From assembly GCA_964556655.1 (NCBI GenBank), contig CAZKWY010000016.1, positions 1 to 18,046 on the forward strand: a stretch of DNA of 18,046 nt, in the 5' to 3' direction. The position numbers and the translations under genes were made by a program. The notes under the pieces are model-generated. The model saw only the letters and a list, made by a program, of their open reading frames with translations. It did no database searches and had not been told where the DNA came from. Shown here one piece after another: positions 13,533 through 18,046 of this stretch. The DNA comes from CAZKWY01 sp964556655. Its GTDB lineage: Bacteria > Patescibacteriota > Minisyncoccia > Portnoybacterales > UBA2143. Numbering within the stretch: position 1 is the first letter of the stretch; each line of letters opens with the position of its first letter.

Positions 13533-14603
13533 TTATTGCAAGCTATCGTAGTAGTCCATCAAAGCAGTTTCAAACAACCAATCTTCGCTCCAACCAAAAG
13601 TACCAACTTCTTGACCAAGAGGCAAGGTTCCGCTGACCAACCAGAGCTTAGCATTTATAAGATCTCTGTCGAGATTAATGCTCCCGCTAACGACTGTGTC
13701 GCCACTTACAGTTACATTTACTAATCCAATAGCGTTCACCACATCGCTCCAAGCAAAGGCTTGTCCATTTTCAGGCCAGGCAATCAAAGTATAATCACCA
13801 TCAGGCATATCGTAAACAGATAATTCATAATTAAATTCTGCATCCTTTACGTCATAAGTAACTTCTGCATATCTATCGTCATCAACAATAGTTGGTTCTT
13901 CTCCAGCTGGAAAGTCTTTATTTTCAAGAACTACTGTATTTGTTAGCTGTTTGGCGTAAAGCTCAATATCAAAGAACATTTCGTTGCCTTGATACTTATT
14001 TCCAGCGTTTTTATCCATATGATAGCTCTGCTGAACCACCATGTACCAATCAGCCGGAATCATACCCAATAGAACAGCGTCATTCTTAACATCGTTTAGG
14101 GTAACACCCATTTCATCGGTATAAATTACCTGCCACCAAATTGGTTCTGCGTCTTCATTTTCTTCTGGGTCTTCATTGTAAACCCAAACAGACATATCAT
14201 AGATAATCTTTCCTGATAGTGAGTTAACATCTTCATCATAATCACATGTTCCATTTCCGTTAGTTTCATCCCAGTTGCCACCATAAGCATCACACTTTGG
14301 TTCAGACCAAATACCTTCTCCGTCCTCTATGTCATAGATGGTTTTCCAAACATTGGCAGGATTTGTGCCGACATTATGAATTACATATTCTGTATATTCA
14401 TGCTGGGAAGGCTTCATATCTTCTACGTGTAAGGTTGTTGAATCTTCCCAAGGATTTTGACCATCAACGGCAATATCAATTGTTCCTGCAGTGAAAGTAT
14501 TGCCAGTAGAAATTTCGGTATCGCTGAAATAAGCGGTAGTGGCGCCGATAACGACAGCTGCCGCCGCGACGATAATGCTTAAGCTTACTATAATTCTTTT
14601 CAT
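13533..14603 (-). CDS. TasA/CalY (camelysin)-like fibre protein
   Basis: The 356-residue product has a hydrophobic signal (residues ~4-21) followed by GATTAYFSDTE and NTFTAGTIDI (~20-44), the classic TasA/camelysin start that SipW cleaves before the YFSD/FFND segment. The rest of the ~180-residue beta-sandwich follows, with an inserted loop between Cys104 and Cys120 rich in Asp, Glu, Asn and Gly. Residues ~250-356 form an extra beta-rich domain I do not recognise. TasA-family proteins assemble into extracellular fibres; this one is about 100 residues longer than Bacillus TasA. The start was placed at ATG 14603 because AAGGAGG lies 8 bases upstream and the upstream GTG is inside it. It is the first gene of the fibre locus. 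Confidence 0.85.
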   Translation of the reverse strand: MKRIIVSLSIIVAAAAVVIGATTAYFSDTEISTGNTFTAGTIDIAVDGQNPWEDSTTLHVEDMKPSQHEYTEYVIHNVGTNPANVWKTIYDIEDGEGIWSEPKCDAYGGNWDETNGNGTCDYDEDVNSLSGKIIYDMSVWVYNEDPEENEDAEPIWWQVIYTDEMGVTLNDVKNDAVLLGMIPADWYMVVQQSYHMDKNAGNKYQGNEMFFDIELYAKQLTNTVVLENKDFPAGEEPTIVDDDRYAEVTYDVKDAEFNYELSVYDMPDGDYTLIAWPENGQAFAWSDVVNAIGLVNVTVSGDTVVSGSINLDRDLINAKLWLVSGTLPLGQEVGTFGWSEDWLFETALMDYYDSLQ

Positions 14604-14627
14604 TTTTTTCACCTCCTTCCTTTTTTA

Positions 14628-14698
14628 AGGGTTATTTAACGACTTGCCTTAACCCTCCACCAGCCCTGCTTTTGCAGGACTAACGAAAGCCGTTTTCG
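14628..14698 (-). promoter_or_regulatory. Structured 5' leader of the tasA-like gene (three hairpins)
   Basis: Downstream of the terminator and upstream of the ribosome site are three possible stems: CGAAA/TTTCG (14684-14698), AGTCCTGC with GCAGGGCT around an AAAA loop (14662-14681, including one G.U pair that exists only in the minus-strand RNA), and AGGGTTA/TAACCCT (14628-14656). I recognise no known riboswitch class. The last stem ends ten bases before the AAGGAGG. Confidence 0.5.
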
Positions 14699-14724
14699 AC
14701 CTTTTGTTTAATTTTTAATTATCC

Positions 14725-14770
14725 AAAAATAAAAAACCGCCCCTAATAAAACGAACAAAAGCCAGGGCGG
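14725..14770 (-). terminator. Intrinsic terminator upstream of the tasA-like gene
   Basis: CCGCCC (14765-14770) pairs with GGGCGG (14737-14742) around a 22-base loop, followed on the minus strand by TTTTTTATTTTT. It may end the uppS-mltG transcript, or stop a short RNA started from the promoter at 14862-14889, or work as an attenuator for the tasA-like gene. Confidence 0.65.
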
Positions 14771-14861
14771 CCTGCGTTTTTTTTGCACCAAAAAATTTAC
14801 TGCTTCCCAATGCTCTATGCATTTCTAGTATTCAAACCCCCCATCTCTAATTTATGCTTCT

Positions 14862-14889
14862 ATGATACTATTTCTAAAAACCCTGTCAA
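14862..14889 (-). promoter_or_regulatory. Promoter at the end of mltG, directed toward the tasA-like gene
   Basis: TTGACA (14884-14889) and TATCAT (14862-14867) are separated by 16 bases. The -35 hexamer covers the mltG stop codon. The transcript would start near 14855, meet a terminator ~85 bases later and, if it reads through, continue into the tasA-like gene with a ~250-base leader. Confidence 0.65.
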
Positions 14890-15896
14890 GGCGATAAGTA
14901 TTTCCCCGCGTTTTGTTCATGCTCTTCGGACGTACGGCTGTAAATAGTTTGCCCGTTTGGACCGGCAAGAAAGTAATAATAGCTGGTCTCAAGAGGGTAG
15001 ATAGCCGCCTTAATAGCAGAAAGGCCCGGACTGCAAATAGGACCGGGCGGCAGCCCCTTGTTTTGATAGGTGTTGTAAAGAGAATCAATTTTAGTATCAG
15101 AAATAGAATAGCGCCATTTGTCTTCTCCCAAAGCGTAAGCGATCGTAGCGCAGGACTGCAAAGGAAGCCCTTTTTTGATGCGCTTCCAAAAGATGCCCGA
15201 AACAATTCTTTGATCATAATAAACGCCAACCTCTTTCTCTATGATACTGGCCATAATGATGATTTGATCAATGTTTTTTTCTTGGCTGGCAATTTCTTCC
15301 CTTAATTCCAACGTCATTTTTTCCTCAAAGTTATAAAGCATTTTAGCAATAATCTCTTCTAAGCTAGAGTCTTTATAAAAACGGTAGGTGTCGGGAAAGA
15401 GATATCCTTCCAGCTCTTTTTTCTTTTCCAGCTCTCCGGGAACTATTAACCCGGCTTCCGCCAGTCTCTCGTCTATCTTCTTAAGGTTGAAGCCTTCAGG
15501 GATAGTCACGGCTATTTCTCTTGAATCAGCCGCCCCCTCAACAACCCGTCTGGCAATTTGAGACATGCTCAAAGAAGGACTTAAAGTATATTCGCCCGCC
15601 TGCAGGCGAGAAGCCCATCCTTTTAAAAAAACATAAAACTTAAACCATAAATCGCTCCTAATAAGACCTTCTTTTTCTAATCGCAGGCTTATTTCTTCCA
15701 AACCCGTCCCTTCTTCTATCTGGAAAGACTTGCTTTCCCATTGCCCTTTTAGGGGGGCGTTAATTTGGTACTGGATAAAAACATAACTTGCCAGCGCGAA
15801 AATAAGGCACAAAAGCCCGGCCAGAAGAAGAGATAGAAAAATAAAAAACCTCCTTTTCCTTATTGCCTTGCTTAATTTTTCAACTATTTTTCTCAT
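14886..15896 (-). CDS. mltG: Endolytic murein transglycosylase MltG (YceG)
   Basis: The 336-residue protein has one N-terminal membrane helix (residues ~18-43), a LysM-like region (~50-125) and a YceG catalytic domain. Visible family blocks are LQAGEYTLSPSLSM, TIPEGFNLKKI, ELEGYLFPDTYRF, MASIIEKEVG with the catalytic Glu220, LPLQSCATIAYALGE, YNTYQNKGLPPGPICSPG, and YYYFLAGPNGQTIYSRT. MltG cuts nascent glycan strands and so sets their length. It overlaps the isoaspartyl methyltransferase-like gene by 17 bases, so it is probably translated by coupling. Length is normal for the family. The stop codon is TGA. Confidence 0.93.
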   Translation of the reverse strand: MRKIVEKLSKAIRKRRFFIFLSLLLAGLLCLIFALASYVFIQYQINAPLKGQWESKSFQIEEGTGLEEISLRLEKEGLIRSDLWFKFYVFLKGWASRLQAGEYTLSPSLSMSQIARRVVEGAADSREIAVTIPEGFNLKKIDERLAEAGLIVPGELEKKKELEGYLFPDTYRFYKDSSLEEIIAKMLYNFEEKMTLELREEIASQEKNIDQIIIMASIIEKEVGVYYDQRIVSGIFWKRIKKGLPLQSCATIAYALGEDKWRYSISDTKIDSLYNTYQNKGLPPGPICSPGLSAIKAAIYPLETSYYYFLAGPNGQTIYSRTSEEHEQNAGKYLSP

Positions 15897-16548
15897 TTGT
15901 TTTTATCAGTGGCACAAAAGAAAAGCCGGGAAATTCTTTTTGAATAAAATCCTCCTCGCTTTTTTTAACTAATAGCCAAATGCTGTGTTCTATCGGCACG
16001 ACTAAGCGGCCGCCTTTCTTTAATTGTTTTTTCCACGGGCTTGGCACCGCTCCAACGCCTGAGACATCCCCTTTGGTCTGGACAGCCGCCGCCACAACAA
16101 TCTTATCAAAAGGCGCCTGGGAAGAAAAACCTGAAGCGCCATCTCCGCAAATAAATTCTATATTGCTTAGGCGATATTTTTCAGCGTTTTTTTCGCCGAA
16201 TTCCTTTAGCTCTGGGATAATTTCTATGGCATAGACAAGCCCTTTTTCTCCGACAATTTGGCTAAGCAAAGCGGCCTGCCAGCCCGACCCAGAGCCAATA
16301 TCTAGAATCTTATCCCCTTCCTGAGGCTGGAGCAGCTCCAGCACAAAAGCCACTGTTAGGGGCTGGGAGATAGTCTGTCCATGCCCGATCTGCAAAGGAG
16401 CGTTATAACTATTAATAAAGTCCTCTCCTTGCGCCACCTTAACCTCTTCAGGCACAAAATCAGCCCGCTTTATCTTTCTAAAAGCTTCAACAATCCGCGG
16501 TGTCTTAAGATAATTTTGCTGGATAAGCTGGTCTACCAAATCTGCCAT
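15880..16548 (-). CDS. pcm: Protein-L-isoaspartate O-methyltransferase-like
   Basis: The 222-residue protein shows FRKIKRADFVPEEV, the GHGQTISQP block that holds the substrate, and the SAM-binding ILDIGSGSGWQAALLS, all hallmarks of PCMT. It repairs isoaspartyl residues in aged proteins using S-adenosylmethionine. The C-terminal part is divergent: KIVVAAAVQ, then a longer loop before KQLKKGGRLVVPI, where most family members have VTAAAP and LGEGGRLVIPVG. It starts 11 bases after uppS with no Shine-Dalgarno (an AT-only gap) and overlaps mltG. A related methyltransferase acting on another target cannot be excluded. Confidence 0.85.
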   Translation of the reverse strand: MADLVDQLIQQNYLKTPRIVEAFRKIKRADFVPEEVKVAQGEDFINSYNAPLQIGHGQTISQPLTVAFVLELLQPQEGDKILDIGSGSGWQAALLSQIVGEKGLVYAIEIIPELKEFGEKNAEKYRLSNIEFICGDGASGFSSQAPFDKIVVAAAVQTKGDVSGVGAVPSPWKKQLKKGGRLVVPIEHSIWLLVKKSEEDFIQKEFPGFSFVPLIKTNEKNS

Positions 16549-16559
16549 ATTTTAATTAT

Positions 16560-17288
16560 TTATTTGCCATGTCTTCTTTCTCTTCTCTGGCACTCGCCAA
16601 TCGCTTCAAGGAATTTTTCTTTGCTAAAATCAGGATATTGGGTCTTGGTAAAATAGAGCTGGCTATTGGCGGTTTGCCACATCATAAAGCCAACGCTGTT
16701 ATGAGGATCCTTTCCGCTGCCTGTTCTAATCAAAAGGTCAACTGGCGGAAGAAATCCCGTCCAAAGATGCTTTTTTAATAAAGACTCGCTTGCCTTTAAA
16801 TTAGGGCTTGCCTTGGCTTCTTTGACAATGCCTTTTACGGCGCTAAGCATTTCATCGGTTCCGTTATAGCCAATTAAAAAGTTGAGTAAATGCTGATGAT
16901 GATCTTTTGTCGCTTCTATTAAATCACGCGCCGCCTTAACGCCCGATTCACCAATAAGTTCTGGCCACCGGCCAATGATATTAACCTTTACCTTATTTTC
17001 GTAAAGCTCTTTTCTTTTGATTATTTTTTTAAAATACTGCTCATATATTCTTAAAAGAACTTTAACCTCTGTTTTAGGACGTTTAGTTAAATTATTCCAA
17101 GAACCGCCCCACATAGAAAAGCAGCATATCTTCGCCTCTAAAGCCGCCTTAAGTATTTCCTTAGTTATTTCCGCCCCTTTGATATGGCCACGCCAAGGAG
17201 CCAATCCCTTTTCTTTGGCCCATCTTCGGTTGCCATCAGGAATAATCGCCACATGGCTAGGCATATTTTCCATCTTATTAAAAATCAT
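16560..17288 (-). CDS. uppS: Undecaprenyl diphosphate synthase-like cis-prenyltransferase
   Basis: The 242-residue protein carries the cis-prenyltransferase start HVAIIPDGNRRWAKEKGL (Asp18-Trp23), which binds Mg2+ and the diphosphate, then HIKGAE and the C-terminal RTGSGKDPHNSVGFMMWQ. The family makes the C55 lipid that carries peptidoglycan precursors. Several normally conserved positions differ: the FSTENW block reads FSMWGGSW, and the Glu in the AxxELYF motif (Glu213 in E. coli, a metal ligand) is Gln in NSQLYF. Similar variants may be typical of its lineage. No Shine-Dalgarno is seen; alternative ATG starts lie at residues 6 and 9. It is the first gene of the uppS-pcm-mltG unit. Confidence 0.88.
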   Translation of the reverse strand: MIFNKMENMPSHVAIIPDGNRRWAKEKGLAPWRGHIKGAEITKEILKAALEAKICCFSMWGGSWNNLTKRPKTEVKVLLRIYEQYFKKIIKRKELYENKVKVNIIGRWPELIGESGVKAARDLIEATKDHHQHLLNFLIGYNGTDEMLSAVKGIVKEAKASPNLKASESLLKKHLWTGFLPPVDLLIRTGSGKDPHNSVGFMMWQTANSQLYFTKTQYPDFSKEKFLEAIGECQRRERRHGK

Positions 17289-17298
17289 AACTAGAACT

Positions 17299-17328
17299 AT
17301 CGTATCACAGGCAAGGAAGAAGATTCAA
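17299..17328 (-). promoter_or_regulatory. Candidate uppS promoter
   Basis: TTGAAT (17323-17328) and TACGAT (17299-17304) are 18 bases apart. The ATG of uppS follows the -10 hexamer by only 10 bases, so the leader would be very short or absent. This agrees with the lack of a Shine-Dalgarno. Confidence 0.45.
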
Positions 17329-17332
17329 GTTG

Positions 17333-17367
17333 AAAAATAAAAGCCGCCTCTTTGTTTATGGAGGCGG
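17333..17367 (-). terminator. Intrinsic terminator after the unknown 127-aa gene
   Basis: CCGCCTC and GAGGCGG form a perfect 7-bp stem with a 10-base loop (17344-17367), followed on the minus strand by CTTTTATTTTTC. It lies 12 bases after the stop codon at 17380 and upstream of the uppS promoter. Confidence 0.8.
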
Positions 17368-17379
17368 GATTTAAAATGT

Positions 17380-17763
17380 TCAAGCTTCAAGCCCTGCTTC
17401 TTCCCAAGGAGGACAAGACAAATTATTGCTTTCTATTTCACAAGAAAGTAGAAAAATAATCTTTGCTAAAAAAGAAAAAGCTGGGTGGTCGCAGGAAAAC
17501 ATTATGGCAGTAAAAAACAATCGTCCTTTTTCAATAGAAACATCCGCCAATTCGCTAAAAGATCCGTTCCTTTTCTCGAGAATCAGCAGGCTGTCCTCTG
17601 TTATTCCTATCCCAATATTGGTCTCGCTTATTAGCATAACTTCGCAAAACATTTGTCTAATGCAGTCAAAAGCCTCAAAGGAATCAAGAAAATCCCATTC
17701 AAGACCTATTCTCTTTGCTAGACGATTTAAGACAATCTTTGCTTCTTTTTTCTCTCTTGGCAT
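17380..17763 (-). CDS. Hypothetical protein, 127 residues
   Basis: I do not recognise this protein. It has a basic N-terminus (PREKKEAKIVLNRLAKRIG) followed by a mixed alpha/beta segment with GIGITEDSLLILEKRNGSF and a weakly hydrophobic C-terminal stretch (FSFLAKIIFLLSCEIE), with four to five cysteines. No membrane helix or catalytic motif is evident. The start was set at ATG 17763 because AAGGAGG lies 5 bases upstream; the longer frame to 17793 would read through this site. It is flanked by a strong terminator and a divergent small gene, so it is a single-gene unit. The strong ribosome site supports that it is real. Confidence 0.6.
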   Translation of the reverse strand: MPREKKEAKIVLNRLAKRIGLEWDFLDSFEAFDCIRQMFCEVMLISETNIGIGITEDSLLILEKRNGSFSELADVSIEKGRLFFTAIMFSCDHPAFSFLAKIIFLLSCEIESNNLSCPPWEEAGLEA

Positions 17764-17900
17764 GTAATCCTCCTTTTTGCTAAAAAAGAACAAAAAATCT
17801 TTTCTTTATAGAACAATAGTCAAAATAACGCTTTTTGGCAAATTATCTTTCCTTTTTAACGCAAAAAGATTATTATAAAAATAAAAAGGAGGTTGTAAAA

Positions 17901-18041
17901 TTGGAAGAAAAAAAATTGATGGAAAAGCTTTTACATCTAGAAGACGAAATAGAAGAATGGCTTCAAATGATTGAATTAAAGGGAAGAACTGATGGCAGGT
18001 ACCCCAAAATTCAGACAACATATTGTATACTGAAGGCATAA
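17901..18041 (+). CDS. Small acidic helical protein, 46 residues, TTG start
   Basis: This is the only plus-strand gene I accept. AAGGAGG (17886-17892) lies 8 bases before a TTG at 17901, which opens a 46-residue frame: EEKKLMEKLLHLEDEIEEWLQMIELKG, a heptad-like amphipathic helix, then a short tail with RTDGRYPKIQTTY. The frame also runs upstream to an ATG at 17835, but that start has no ribosome site. The stop codon is at the window edge, so nothing is known of its downstream context. It is divergent from the 127-aa gene, with 137 bases between start codons. Its size and composition suggest an adaptor or regulator; no family is recognised. Confidence 0.5.
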   Translation: MEEKKLMEKLLHLEDEIEEWLQMIELKGRTDGRYPKIQTTYCILKA

Positions 18042-18046
18042 GAATA

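Noticed and set aside
14718..14723. GATAAT as a -10 box for the tasA-like gene
   Set aside because: No acceptable -35 hexamer at 16-18 bases; the spacer falls in the terminator stem.
1..18046. TGA recoding as in Gracilibacteria/Absconditabacteria
   Set aside because: mltG, sipW and the pcm-like gene end at TGA at the expected family length, so TGA acts as a stop codon.
1..18046. CRISPR arrays, insertion sequences, phage genes or attachment sites
   Set aside because: No regularly spaced repeats, transposase or integrase-like frames, or terminal inverted repeats were seen. The two tRNA genes show no duplicated 3' ends nearby.

Overview
The window reads as a stretch of a small, AT-rich bacterial chromosome, almost entirely coded on the minus strand, with short intergenic gaps. 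My best guess is a member of the Patescibacteria/CPR, probably Parcubacteria-like. The reasons are the abbreviated division/cell-wall cluster (mraZ-rsmH-ftsL-ftsI followed directly by an N-terminally short Mur ligase, no murE between), a stand-alone EF-Tu-domain-2-like protein, an HTH/nucleotidyltransferase-like regulator, a divergent UppS, and many genes without a Shine-Dalgarno (SD) sequence. This is an inference; no rRNA is present. TGA serves as a stop codon (mltG, sipW and pcm-like genes end in TGA), so the genetic code looks standard.

Layout in the direction of minus-strand transcription (right to left). (1) 17901-18041 holds a tiny plus-strand ORF with a strong SD, divergent from an unknown 127-aa gene (17380-17763) that ends in a terminator. 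(2) 14886-17288: uppS, a protein-L-isoaspartate methyltransferase-like gene and mltG, tightly packed. (3) 9931-14603: a cell-surface locus made of a TasA/CalY-like fibre protein, a SipW-type signal peptidase, a second TasA-like protein with a lamin-tail domain and a very acidic tail, and a membrane-anchored protein with a fibronectin-III-like domain. A consensus-like promoter, an intrinsic terminator and several hairpins precede the tasA-like gene, suggesting a regulated leader. (4) 7469-9918: rplJ and rplL behind a well-formed L10-leader attenuator, then an HTH regulator, tRNA-Val(CAC), a small membrane protein and a terminator. (5) 2545-7438: mraZ, rsmH, ftsL, ftsI/pbp and murF-like behind a perfect TTGACA-17-TATAAT promoter with 10-bp repeats that look like MraZ operators. 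(6) 101-2533: tRNA-Glu(CTC), EF-Tu-like protein, PP-loop tRNA-thiolation-type enzyme, and a membrane/DUF2807-like protein with a terminator behind it.

The genes fit into three themes. One is envelope building: UppS makes the lipid carrier, MurF completes the precursor, FtsI crosslinks and MltG cuts glycan strands. The second is translation: L10, L7/L12, two tRNAs, a tRNA-modifying enzyme and an EF-Tu-like protein. The third is a dedicated surface-fibre system whose protease and at least two likely substrates are encoded side by side. The most rewarding targets are the fibre locus with its leader, the L10 attenuator, and the MraZ repeat array that also contains a perfect DnaA-box sequence.
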